13,992 bases of DNA. It comes from an uncultured Collinsella sp. (lineage in GTDB: Bacteria; Actinomycetota; Coriobacteriia; Coriobacteriales; Coriobacteriaceae). This document shows, piece after piece, positions 1 through 5,925 of the stretch; positions within the stretch are counted from its first letter, which is position 1, and each line of letters starts with the position of its first letter. Location: NCBI GenBank assembly GCA_902496335.1, contig CABVAO010000042.1:1-13992 (forward strand). The letters run 5' to 3'. The position numbers and the translations under genes are program-made. The notes beneath the pieces are model-generated. The model did no database searches. It had not been told where the DNA came from and saw nothing but the letters and a program-made list of their open reading frames with translations.

Positions 1-383
1 CCATGCCCGTATGGAACTGGGGCCGTTACTACGAGCTCATCGTTCGCAGCCTTCTGCACGGCACGTGGGACGAGACCAGCGATGACAACCAAGTGCGCGC
101 CGTCAACTACTGGTACGGCATGAGCTCCGGCGTTATCGACATCCGTTACGCTCCGGGCCTACCCTACCAGACGCGCAAACTCGTGCAGTTGCTCCGCAAC
201 GGCATTGTCGAGGGATCCATCAACCCCTTTGGCGGCGAGCTCCACAGTCAGAACGGCGTGGTACAGATCGAAGGCTTCCCTCCGCTGCCGAGCACGCAGA
301 TTGTCGAGATGAATTGGCTGGCGGATAACGTGGTAGGCACCATTCCGCAGCTCGACGATGAGCCGAAAGTCCCTGCCCTATGA
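1..383 (+). CDS. BMP/Med-family ABC transporter substrate-binding protein, C-terminal part (5' end outside window)
   Basis: The frame is open from the left edge to TGA at 381-383, giving about 126 visible residues; the methionine codon at position 3 is probably internal. The visible part has W-x-W-G-x-Y-Y near its start, followed by an [ILV]-x-x-L-L-x-G-x-W stretch, a G-V-I-D segment and a late N-P-F-G-G motif. This pattern resembles the C-terminal lobe of Med/PnrA-type (BMP family) lipoproteins, which bind nucleosides or related ligands outside the membrane for an ABC importer. The tail is acidic and short. The stop overlaps the start of the next gene by 4 nt (ATGA), so the two are probably co-translated. 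The family call rests on motif pattern only; the signal peptide and most of the ligand site are not in the window. Confidence 0.55.
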   Translation, partial: MPVWNWGRYYELIVRSLLHGTWDETSDDNQVRAVNYWYGMSSGVIDIRYAPGLPYQTRKLVQLLRNGIVEGSINPFGGELHSQNGVVQIEGFPPLPSTQIVEMNWLADNVVGTIPQLDDEPKVPAL

Positions 384-1090
384 AAATCCTTGCCATAGCC
401 GATACCGAAGAACGATGCCTTTGGGAGTGCTTTCGCAAGGAACGCTTTGAGGGAGTCGACCTGATTTTGTCCGCCGGCGATCTGGACCCGGACTATCTTG
501 AGTTTTTGGTTACGGTCATCAACAAACCGCTCATCTACGTGCGCGGCAATCACGATGACCGCTACGCACGTCATGCACCGGGTGGATGTATCTGCGTAGA
601 GGACAGCGTGTACACGTACCGAGGGATTCGCATTGCGGGCCTTGGCGGGTCCATGCGTTATCGCGACGGCGCCAACATGTACACCGAACGCGAGATGTCC
701 AAGCGCATGCGTAAGCTGTCGCGTAAGGTTAGGATGGTCGGCGGGTGCGACATTCTGCTTACCCATGCGCCCGCCGCCGGTATGGGTGATCTGGACGATC
801 TACCGCATCGAGGGTTTGAGTGCTTTAACACGGCGCTTGAGTCCTGGGGAGCCGACTACATGGTGCATGGGCATGTACACCAAAGCTACGGTTGCGATTT
901 TCAGCGCGAGCGTCAGCATGTGTGTGGAACGACGATCATCAACGCCTGCGGCTATACGCAGTTTGAGCTCGACCAGACGCACTACCCCATCCGCGGCTGG
1001 CAAGCAGCTTGGCTCAACTCACAAACCATGCGCCGCGAGCTCAAACGCCACGAAGCCATCGAGTCTTCAACAGCCAGAACACCCTGGTAA
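380..1090 (+). CDS. Calcineurin-like metallophosphoesterase
   Basis: 236 residues, starting with ATG at 380 that overlaps the upstream stop. The metallophosphoesterase motifs occur in order: D8-T-E10, G33-D34, G56-N57-H58-D59, T128-H129-A-P and G164-H165-V-H167. These residues bind the two metal ions in this fold. The first motif is D-x-E where most family members have D-x-H, so one metal ligand is changed, as in some YfcE/MJ0936-like subgroups. No signal peptide or membrane segment is visible, so it is probably cytoplasmic. The substrate cannot be told from sequence; phosphodiester or nucleotide hydrolysis is the family activity. Its coupling to a transporter binding protein may mean that it processes an imported phosphorylated compound, which is inference. 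Translation ends just before a perfect palindrome at 1093-1123. Confidence 0.85.
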   Translation: MKILAIADTEERCLWECFRKERFEGVDLILSAGDLDPDYLEFLVTVINKPLIYVRGNHDDRYARHAPGGCICVEDSVYTYRGIRIAGLGGSMRYRDGANMYTEREMSKRMRKLSRKVRMVGGCDILLTHAPAAGMGDLDDLPHRGFECFNTALESWGADYMVHGHVHQSYGCDFQRERQHVCGTTIINACGYTQFELDQTHYPIRGWQAAWLNSQTMRRELKRHEAIESSTARTPW

Positions 1091-1092
1091 CC

Positions 1093-1123
1093 ACCATAAA
1101 GGGGACACTGTCCCCTTTATGGT
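1093..1123. repeat. Perfect 31-nt palindrome (15-bp arms, 1-nt centre)
   Basis: Left arm ACCATAAAGGGGACA, centre C, right arm the exact reverse complement. It begins 2 nt after the phosphoesterase stop. As RNA it would fold into a very stable hairpin, followed on the plus strand only by GCTTTTG, so it is a poor classical terminator. It could still end the plus-strand transcript, protect its 3' end, or belong to a dispersed palindromic repeat family. No second copy was seen in this window. Confidence 0.75.
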
Positions 1124-1140
1124 GCTTTTGACGCGATAGC

Positions 1141-1179
1141 AAGAAACCCGGTCCTGCACAAGGCAGAACCGGGTTTCTT
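1141..1179 (-). terminator. Terminator of the rplK-rplA transcript (possibly bidirectional)
   Basis: AAGAAACCCGGT at 1141-1152 pairs perfectly with ACCGGGTTTCTT at 1168-1179; an inner CTGC/GCAG pair (1154-1157 with 1163-1166) closes a 5-nt loop. It lies 36 nt after the rplA stop on the minus strand. The A/T ends of the stem supply a short U-tract in both directions, so it may also stop plus-strand transcription from the phosphoesterase. Confidence 0.8.
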
Positions 1180-1215
1180 TAGCAATGCTTGCTGTACTCA
1201 GGCAGTAACTAGCAG

Positions 1216-1923
1216 TTACTCAGCCAGGAAGTCACGCTGGACAGCGGGATCGACCTTGACGCCAGGGCCCATGGTGGAAGACACGGAGATGGACTTGACG
1301 TACTTGCCCTTAGCAGAAGAGGGCTTGACGCGCAGGATCTCGGTGTACAGGGCAGCGTAGTTCTCGACGAGCTGCTGCTCAGAGAAGGACTTCTTGCCCA
1401 GGGGCACGTGGCAGATGCCGTAGCGGTCGGCACGATACTCAACGCGGCCGGCCTTGAGCTCGGAGACCATCTTGGCGACGTCCATGGTCACGGTACCGAG
1501 CTTAGGGTTCGGCATAAGGCCACGGGGACCAAGGATCTTACCGATGCGGCCAACCTTGGCCATCATGTTCGGCGTAGCGATAGCGGCGTCGAAGTTGATC
1601 TCGCCCTTCTGAATCTGGGCGACGAGCTCGTCGGAACCGATGATGTCGGCGCCGGCAGCCTCAGCCTCACGGGCCTTCTCGCCCTCGGCGAAGACGGCAA
1701 CACGAACGGTCTTGCCGGTGCCGTGGGGCAGAGAGATGGAACCACGGATGTTCTGGTCAGCCTTACGAGTATCGATGCCCAGACGGAAGTGAGCCTCGAC
1801 GGTCTCGTCGAACTTGGCGGTGTCGAGCTCCTTGATGAGCTTGGCAGCCTGAAGGGGGGTGTAGAGCGTTGCGCGGTCGATCTTCTCGGCAGCGGCGTTA
1901 TAGCTCTTACCATGCTTAGCCAT
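1216..1923 (-). CDS. rplA: 50S ribosomal protein L1
   Basis: 235 residues from the ATG at 1921-1923 (start M-A-K-H-G-K, the usual L1 beginning). An ATG two codons upstream (1927-1929) is only 2 nt from the GGAGG, while the chosen start has an 8-nt spacing. The protein carries the L1 hallmarks: the R-G-[ST]-I-x-L-P-H-G-T-G-K segment, the central G-P-R-G-L-M-P-N-P-K-x-G-T motif and a C-terminal T-M-G-P-G motif. L1 forms the mobile L1 stalk of the large subunit at the E site, binds 23S rRNA helices 76-78, and in many bacteria represses its own operon by binding a mimic of that site in the mRNA. It is the last gene of the nusG-rplK-rplA series; a terminator follows. rplJ and rplL, which often come next, are absent here. 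Confidence 0.98.
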   Translation of the reverse strand: MAKHGKSYNAAAEKIDRATLYTPLQAAKLIKELDTAKFDETVEAHFRLGIDTRKADQNIRGSISLPHGTGKTVRVAVFAEGEKAREAEAAGADIIGSDELVAQIQKGEINFDAAIATPNMMAKVGRIGKILGPRGLMPNPKLGTVTMDVAKMVSELKAGRVEYRADRYGICHVPLGKKSFSEQQLVENYAALYTEILRVKPSSAKGKYVKSISVSSTMGPGVKVDPAVQRDFLAE

Positions 1924-1973
1924 GTGCATTACCTCCTGTGGTTAAACGGGCGTGAGCCCTCCCACATCGTATC

Positions 1974-2022
1974 GTGTGCCCTATTGCACACATTTAACGG
2001 GCGCCCCGGTCGGAGCACCCGT
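1974..2022 (-). promoter_or_regulatory. Two hairpins in the rplK-rplA spacer
   Basis: The 117-nt spacer between rplK and rplA holds two stems on the minus-strand RNA: ACGGGUGC with GCGCCCGU (1997-2022, one G-U pair) and GUGUGC with GCACAC (1974-1991, 6-nt loop). The spacer is unusually long for a ribosomal protein operon. A structured site here could act in L1 autoregulation or mRNA processing, but I do not recognise the defined L1-binding fold, so this is a structural observation only. Confidence 0.4.
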
Positions 2023-2040
2023 CGTTACCATAAGAAATCG

Positions 2041-2469
2041 CTACTCAGCGATGGTGACGCCCATGGAACGGGCGGTACCGGCGATGATCTTCTTGGCGGC
2101 GTCAATGTCGTTGGCATTGAGGTCCGGCATCTTGATCTCGGCGATCTTGGTGAGCTGCTCCTGGGAGAGCTGACCAACCTTGTCAGCCTGGGGCTTAGCG
2201 GAACCAGACTTGAGGTTCAGCTCCTTCTTGATAAGGTGAGCCGCCGGCGGGGTCTTGGTGATGAAGGAGAAGGACTTGTCCTCGTAGACAGAGATCTCAA
2301 CGGGGATGATGTCACCCTTCTTGTCCTGCGTCTCGGCGTTAAAGGCCTGGCAGAACTGCATGATGTTCACGCCAGCAGCGCCCAGGGCGGGGCCGACGGG
2401 AGGAGCGGGGTTTGCTGCACCAGCAGGAATCTGGAGCTTAATGACGTTGGCAACCTTCTTCTCAGCCAT
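2041..2469 (-). CDS. rplK: 50S ribosomal protein L11
   Basis: 142 residues, the normal L11 length, from ATG at 2467-2469 (M-A-E-K-K). The upstream ATG at 2473-2475 touches the AGGA sequence directly, so the downstream start with a 6-nt spacing is preferred. The N-terminal domain shows the conserved P-P-V-G-P-A-L-G-x-x-G-V-N-I-M-x-F-C segment, whose proline face is the thiostrepton/EF-G contact region; K-T-P-P-A-A follows in the linker region, and the C-terminal half is the 23S rRNA-binding domain. L11 with rRNA helices 43-44 forms the GTPase-associated centre, stimulating elongation and release factors and RelA-type stringent signalling. It lies between nusG and rplA, the standard order. Confidence 0.98.
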   Translation of the reverse strand: MAEKKVANVIKLQIPAGAANPAPPVGPALGAAGVNIMQFCQAFNAETQDKKGDIIPVEISVYEDKSFSFITKTPPAAHLIKKELNLKSGSAKPQADKVGQLSQEQLTKIAEIKMPDLNANDIDAAKKIIAGTARSMGVTIAE

Positions 2470-2475
2470 GGTCAT

Positions 2476-2589
2476 TCCTTTCGAATCACGAGTGTGAAGT
2501 ACTTGCTATATCGTAAGCACGCACGTGTTAGAAGCACTCCTGAGATGAGCAGTCACAGAAGAAACACGCTCGCGCGAACGGACGAAAAC
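2476..2589 (-). promoter_or_regulatory. Leader/spacer upstream of rplK
   Basis: A 114-nt gap separates nusG from rplK. Just after nusG, an imperfect GC stem at 2567-2580 (CGTTCGCGCGAGCG on the minus strand) is followed by a TTTCTTCT stretch and could be a weak terminator or attenuator. Further down, TTCTAA-17-TATAGC is a possible but poor promoter for rplK. I could not identify a clear L1-binding mRNA site. Confidence 0.3.
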
Positions 2590-3126
2590 TTAAGCGATGA
2601 CAGCGACCTGGTTAAAGTCGAGCTCGACCGGCGTCTCGCGGCCAAAGATCATCAGCGTGACCTTGAGCTTGCCAGCCTCGGTGTTAACCTCGGAGACCTT
2701 GCCATCAAAGTCGGTAAGCGGGCCATCGGTGACGCGGACGGACGTACCGACCTCAATATCAACCGAGGTGCGCTTGGGCGAATCGCCCTTACCGGGACGA
2801 CGAGTCATCTTGTTGTACTCGTCGCGGGAAAGCGGAGCGGGCTTGCCGTTGCCGCCTAGGAAACCGGTGACGCCAGGCGTGTTACGAACACACGTCCAAG
2901 CATCGTCATCCATCTCCATGCGGACCAGGACATAACCCGGGAAGATCTTGGAATCCTTGGTCTCACGCTTGCCACCCTCTTTAATCTCGGTGACGCGCTC
3001 CATAGGAATCTCGATATCAAAGATACGGTCCTGCATGCCCATAGTCTCGATGCGATGCTCGAGATCGGACTTAACGCGGTTCTCGTATCCAGAGTAAGTG
3101 TGAACGACGTACCAACGCTTAGACAT
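2590..3126 (-). CDS. nusG: Transcription termination/antitermination factor NusG
   Basis: 178 residues. The NGN domain fills about residues 1-110, beginning K-R-W-Y-V-V-H-T-Y-S-G-Y-E and including F-P-G-Y-V-L-V-R-M and N-T-P-G-V-T-G-F-L-G. The KOW domain fills about 125-178 (G-x-x-V-R-V-T-D-G-P-[..]-F-x-G-x-V). NusG binds the RNA polymerase clamp, changes pausing, and its KOW domain can contact Rho or ribosomal protein S10 to couple transcription and translation. The ATG at 3124-3126 has a GAGGGG ribosome binding site and starts 3 nt after the secE stop, so the two genes are translationally linked. Length and order are ordinary for the family. Confidence 0.98.
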   Translation of the reverse strand: MSKRWYVVHTYSGYENRVKSDLEHRIETMGMQDRIFDIEIPMERVTEIKEGGKRETKDSKIFPGYVLVRMEMDDDAWTCVRNTPGVTGFLGGNGKPAPLSRDEYNKMTRRPGKGDSPKRTSVDIEVGTSVRVTDGPLTDFDGKVSEVNTEAGKLKVTLMIFGRETPVELDFNQVAVIA

Positions 3127-3129
3127 GGT

Positions 3130-3468
3130 TTAGCCCCTCAATCCAGAGAACAGAGCAAGAGCCTCGCCAAAGCCAGCATCGAGCAGAGCGATGACGACGC
3201 CGACGACGATCAGAGAAGCGCAAACAACAACCGAGTAGTTCACGAGCTCCTTCTTATCGGGCCACGTGACACGCTTCATCTCGGACTTGACCGAAGCGAA
3301 ATACTTCTTGGTGCGGGCGAAGAAACCAGGCTTCTCGTTCTTCTTGGACTTCGCAGCCTTCTCGTTCTTCTTGGCAACGGCCTTCTTGGCCTCAACCTTG
3401 GAGTTGGCGGCAGCTTTGTTGGCAGGTGCCGGCTGCTGAGCCTTCTTCTTGTTCTTCTTGTTGGCCAT
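3130..3468 (-). CDS. secE: Preprotein translocase subunit SecE
   Basis: 112 residues. Residues 1-47 are a Lys/Ala-rich, low-complexity extension; residues 60-75 hold the signature V-K-S-E-M-K-R-V-T-W-P-x-K-K-E-L, the amphipathic helix that lies on the membrane surface and clamps SecY; one membrane helix spans about 78-98. This is the single-helix form of SecE, an essential part of the SecYEG channel. The basic N-terminal extension is longer than in Firmicutes but common in actinobacterial relatives. The ATG has a GGAGG site at 8-nt spacing. The gene lies between tRNA-Trp and nusG, the widely conserved arrangement. Confidence 0.95.
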   Translation of the reverse strand: MANKKNKKKAQQPAPANKAAANSKVEAKKAVAKKNEKAAKSKKNEKPGFFARTKKYFASVKSEMKRVTWPDKKELVNYSVVVCASLIVVGVVIALLDAGFGEALALFSGLRG

Positions 3469-3507
3469 TTGGGTTACCTCCGCGCAATGCGCTTATACAT
3501 GAGTAAA

Positions 3508-3535
3508 CCGTAAGCCCCCAAGTGGGAGCTTACGG
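3508..3535 (-). promoter_or_regulatory. Strong hairpin between tRNA-Trp and secE
   Basis: On the minus strand CCGTAAGCTCCC pairs with GGGGGCTTACGG (12 bp with one G-U) around a 4-nt loop ACTT, followed by TTTACTC. It starts 9 nt after the tRNA 3' end. It may separate the tRNA from the secE-nusG message by processing, or act as a partial terminator/attenuator; the short U-tract argues against a full stop. Confidence 0.5.
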
Positions 3536-3544
3536 AATAATGAC

Positions 3545-3620
3545 TGGCACGCCAGGAAGGACTCGAACCCTCAACACTCGGTTTTGGAGACCGATGCTCT
3601 ACCAATTGAACTACTGGCGT
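3545..3620 (-). tRNA. tRNA-Trp (anticodon CCA)
   Basis: 76 nt on the minus strand. Acceptor stem ACGCCAG/CTGGCGT, discriminator G and encoded CCA; anticodon stem TCGGT/ACCGA around loop CTCCAAA gives CCA. The T-arm has GGTTCGAGTCC. tRNA-Trp between rpmG and secE is a recurrent arrangement in bacteria. Confidence 0.97.
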
Positions 3621-3633
3621 ATGTGACTAGAGA

Positions 3634-3783
3634 CTAGCGAGTCTCTTTGTGCAGCGTGTGGTGACGGCACCAGGGGCAATACTTCTTGATCTCCATACGA
3701 TCAGGCATGGTCGACTTGTTCTTGGTGGTCGTATAGTTGCGGCGCTTGCACTCAGTGCACGCAAGAGTAACTAGAGTACGCAT
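3634..3783 (-). CDS. rpmG: 50S ribosomal protein L33
   Basis: 49 residues from ATG at 3781-3783 to TAG at 3634-3636. The conceptual protein starts M-R-T-L-V-T-L-A-C-T-E-C and later has K-K-Y-C-P-W-C-R-H-H-T-L-H-K-E-T-R. The two C-x-x-C pairs (C9/C12 and C36/C39) make this the zinc-binding form of L33. L33 is a small large-subunit protein near the E site. The size and the C-terminal H-T-x-H-K-E motif are typical. It is the first gene of the block rpmG - tRNA-Trp - secE - nusG, 38 nt after the predicted transcription start region. The ribosome binding site is only moderate (AGGA close to the start). Confidence 0.95.
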   Translation of the reverse strand: MRTLVTLACTECKRRNYTTTKNKSTMPDRMEIKKYCPWCRHHTLHKETR

Positions 3784-3828
3784 GTATCCTGAACCTTTCA
3801 TTTCCGCCCCGTACGGGCACGAGTTGTT

Positions 3829-3858
3829 ACTTTATCAGCTCCACGTAAGTGCTGTCAA
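3829..3858 (-). promoter_or_regulatory. Promoter of the rpmG-tRNA-Trp-secE-nusG unit
   Basis: Minus strand: TTGACA (3853-3858), 18-nt spacer, TAAAGT (3829-3834), about 45 nt before rpmG. The -35 box is perfect and the -10 box matches 4 of 6. Upstream sequence GAGGTTTTCA is shared almost exactly with the tRNA-Tyr promoter at 5660-5699. Confidence 0.75.
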
Positions 3859-4003
3859 TGAAAACCTCGAGTCAATTGGTTCTCGGTGGATCCATTCATA
3901 TTTGGAACACATCAATGAAGCCATCGAGAGCTAATCGACGGTGCATCCAGGACCATTATCGATCCTCTCGACACCAGCAACGGCTCAATATCCATTGCAG
4001 AAA

Positions 4004-4035
4004 AGAACCCGGCACCCATATAAGTGCCGGGTTCT
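4004..4035 (-). terminator. Rho-independent terminator of tuf
   Basis: Perfect 12-bp stem AGAACCCGGCAC/GTGCCGGGTTCT around an 8-nt loop, followed on the minus strand by TTCTTTTC. It lies 27 nt after the tuf stop. The 145 nt between it and the rpmG promoter contain nothing else that I can identify. Confidence 0.88.
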
Positions 4036-4062
4036 CTAAGTCAGCTATATCAAAGAGCTAAT

Positions 4063-5253
4063 TTACTCAATGATCGTGGAGACGATGCCCGAACCGACGG
4101 TGTGGCCACCCTCGCGGATAGCGAAGCGCAGGCCCTCCTCCATGGCGATCGGGTGGATGAGGTCGCCCTCGATGGTGATGTGGTCACCAGGCATAGCCAT
4201 CTCGGTGCCCTCGGGGAGCTTGACCGTACCGGTAACGTCGGTGGTACGGAAGTAGAACTGAGGACGATAACCATCGAAGAACGGGGTGTGACGGCCGCCC
4301 TCCTCCTTGGTCAGAACGTAGATCTCGCCGGTGAACTTGGTGTGCGGGGTAACCGAACCGGGCTTGCAGAGAACCTGGCCGCGCTCGATGTCCTCACGCT
4401 TGATGCCGCGGAGCAGCAGACCGACGTTGTCGCCAGCCTCGCAGAAGTCCATGGACTTACGGAACATCTCGATACCGGTAACGACGGTGTTCTGGGTATC
4501 CTTGATGCCGACGATCTCGACGGGCTCGTTGAGCTTGAGCTCACCGCGCTCGACACGGCCAGTAGCAACGGTACCACGACCGGAGATGGTCATAACGTCC
4601 TCAACGGCCATCAGGAACGGGAGGTCGTTGTTACGAGCAGGCGTCGGGATGTACTCGTCGACGGCCTTCATGAGCTCGCGAATGGCGTCCATCCACTTGG
4701 CGTCGCCCTCGAGAGCGCCCAGAGCGGAGCCACGGATGACGGGGATGTCGTCGCCGGGGAAATCGTACTCGGAGAGGAGCTCACGGGTCTCCATCTCGAC
4801 GAGGTCGATGAGCTCGTCATCGTCGACCATGTCGCACTTGTTCAGGAAGACGACGATGTAGGGAACGCCGACCTGACGGGCGAGCAGGATGTGCTCGCGG
4901 GTCTGAGCCATGGGGCCGTCGGTAGCAGCGATGACCAGGATAGCGCCGTCCATCTGAGCAGCGCCGGAGATCATGTTCTTGACGTAGTCAGCGTGGCCCG
5001 GGCAGTCAACGTGAGCGTAGTGACGGGCAGCGGTCTCGTACTCAACGTGGGAGACGGAAATCGTAATGCCGCGCTCGCGCTCCTCGGGAGCCTTGTCGAT
5101 GTTCTCGAACGCAGTGAAGTCAGCCTTGCAGCCCTCGGTCTCGGAGAGAACCTTGGTGATGGCAGCGGTCAGCGTGGTCTTGCCGTGGTCGACGTGACCA
5201 ATGGTGCCGATGTTAACATGCGGCTTAGTGCGCTCAAACTTCTCTTTGGCCAT
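4063..5253 (-). CDS. tuf: Elongation factor Tu
   Basis: 396 residues, normal EF-Tu length, from ATG with an AGGAGGG site 5 nt upstream. GTPase motifs: G19-H-V-D-H-G-K-T26 (P-loop), R-G-I-T at 61-64 (switch I), D83-C-P-G-H87 (switch II with the catalytic histidine) and N138-K-C-D141 (guanine specificity). Domains 2 and 3 follow, with the R-G-x-V-A-T-G-R-V-E-R-G motif of domain 2 and an ending of G-S-G-I-V-S. EF-Tu carries aminoacyl-tRNA to the ribosomal A site. The gene follows three tRNA genes on one transcript, as E. coli tufB does, and is not next to fusA. The protein shows no unusual replacements in the motifs listed. Confidence 0.99.
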   Translation of the reverse strand: MAKEKFERTKPHVNIGTIGHVDHGKTTLTAAITKVLSETEGCKADFTAFENIDKAPEERERGITISVSHVEYETAARHYAHVDCPGHADYVKNMISGAAQMDGAILVIAATDGPMAQTREHILLARQVGVPYIVVFLNKCDMVDDDELIDLVEMETRELLSEYDFPGDDIPVIRGSALGALEGDAKWMDAIRELMKAVDEYIPTPARNNDLPFLMAVEDVMTISGRGTVATGRVERGELKLNEPVEIVGIKDTQNTVVTGIEMFRKSMDFCEAGDNVGLLLRGIKREDIERGQVLCKPGSVTPHTKFTGEIYVLTKEEGGRHTPFFDGYRPQFYFRTTDVTGTVKLPEGTEMAMPGDHITIEGDLIHPIAMEEGLRFAIREGGHTVGSGIVSTIIE

Positions 5254-5301
5254 AAAGCCCTCCTCTTAACAGGTCGTCCCCGGACGGGACTTTGCCTTTA
5301 T

Positions 5302-5353
5302 ACCATAGTGGCCTCTCAACATACTATTGAGAAGCCACCGTGTTACCTATGGT
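5302..5353 (-). promoter_or_regulatory. Two-part hairpin in the tRNA-Met/tuf junction
   Basis: Inner stem GTGGCTTCTCAA/TTGAGAGGCCAC (5327-5338 with 5308-5319, one G-U, 7-nt loop) and an outer pair ACCATAG/CTATGGT (5347-5353 with 5302-5308) separated by a 5'-side bulge. The outer pair includes the 3' ACCA of tRNA-Met. No U-tract follows on the minus strand, so it is more likely a processing or leader structure of the tuf message than a terminator. Confidence 0.5.
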
Positions 5354-5426
5354 AGCGGTGACTGGATTCGAACCAGTGACGCCACGGGTATGAACCGTGT
5401 GCTCTAACCAACTGAGCTACACCGCC
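5350..5426 (-). tRNA. tRNA-Met (anticodon CAT), elongator type
   Basis: 77 nt on the minus strand. Acceptor GGCGGTG/CACCGCT, discriminator A, CCA encoded; anticodon loop TTCATAC between CACGG and CCGTG. It lacks the three G-C pairs of an initiator anticodon stem, so it is not tRNA-fMet. A lysidine-modified tRNA-Ile2 also has a CAT gene anticodon; the overall sequence matches actinobacterial elongator Met better. Confidence 0.9.
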
Positions 5427-5429
5427 GGA

Positions 5430-5505
5430 TGGAGCCTGCAACCAGACTTGAACTGGTGACCTCTTCGTTACCAACGAAGTGCTCTACCGACTGAGCTATA
5501 CAGGC
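5430..5505 (-). tRNA. tRNA-Thr (anticodon GGT)
   Basis: 76 nt on the minus strand. Acceptor GCCTGTA/TGCAGGC (one G-U), discriminator T, CCA encoded; anticodon stem CTTCG/CGAAG around TTGGTAA. It lies 3 nt from tRNA-Met and 10 nt from tRNA-Tyr on the same transcript. Confidence 0.96.
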
Positions 5506-5515
5506 ACTTGACGGG

Positions 5516-5597
5516 TGGGAGCTATAGGATTCGAACCTATGTAGGCAGAGCCAACGGGTTTACAGCCCGTCCCCATTAACCACTCGGGCAAACTCCC
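5516..5597 (-). tRNA. tRNA-Tyr (anticodon GTA)
   Basis: 82 nt on the minus strand, class II with a long variable arm. Acceptor GGGAGTT/AGCTCCC, discriminator A; anticodon stem ACGGG/CCCGT around CTGTAAA. The following bases are CCC, so the CCA end is not encoded, unlike the other four tRNA genes here. It is the first gene of the tRNA-tuf unit. Confidence 0.95.
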
Positions 5598-5659
5598 AAT
5601 CGTTCAAGTATCCGCAGGTCCTTTGGTCTTTTGGACCGCCGCCCCCGCGAACGATGAAG

Positions 5660-5689
5660 ATAATACGATGCCACCTTGGGGGCTGTCAA
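5660..5689 (-). promoter_or_regulatory. Promoter of the tRNA-Tyr/Thr/Met-tuf unit
   Basis: Minus strand: TTGACA (5684-5689), 18-nt spacer, TATTAT (5660-5665), about 60 nt before tRNA-Tyr. Both boxes are near-perfect, as expected for a tRNA/tuf promoter. The preceding GAGGTTTTCG repeats the sequence upstream of the rpmG promoter. Confidence 0.85.
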
Positions 5690-5699
5690 CGAAAACCTC

Positions 5700-5925
5700 T
5701 AGATACACGGTGCCGGGCGTATCTATATAGCCGTGACCTGCGGTTTTATTGAGTTTGGATATGAAGGACAGTGGTTTTGGATACTGAGGTGACGTTTCCC
5801 AAGGTAACACTTTGCTGTAGTGGAGTACACCTTCAGTATCGAACTTCGATACCAGCTTATTTGCACCTATATATAGGTCGAGATCGGGGCTGCCCAGACA
5901 GAAGATTGCTCTTCCCAGGCAAAAT
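5700..5925. other. Gene-free, relatively AT-rich stretch with two short perfect palindromes
   Basis: No credible gene. A minus-strand reading frame crosses it (5604-5996), but it runs through the tRNA promoter and shows no recognisable domain. Two perfect palindromes stand out: GTATCGAA-C-TTCGATAC (5836-5852) and ACCTATATATAGGT (5865-5878). A smaller hairpin GAAGA-TTGC-TCTTC lies at 5901-5914. The stretch has a lower GC content than its surroundings and may be a decayed or transferred segment. Confidence 0.5.

Noticed and set aside
1408..2859. 483-codon plus-strand frame opposite rplA, rplK and nusG
   Set aside because: It runs across three real genes and two intergenic regions on the other strand; a high-GC shadow.
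4024..5355. 443-codon plus-strand frame opposite tuf
   Set aside because: Antisense shadow of a clearly real EF-Tu gene in high-GC sequence; it also spans the tuf terminator.
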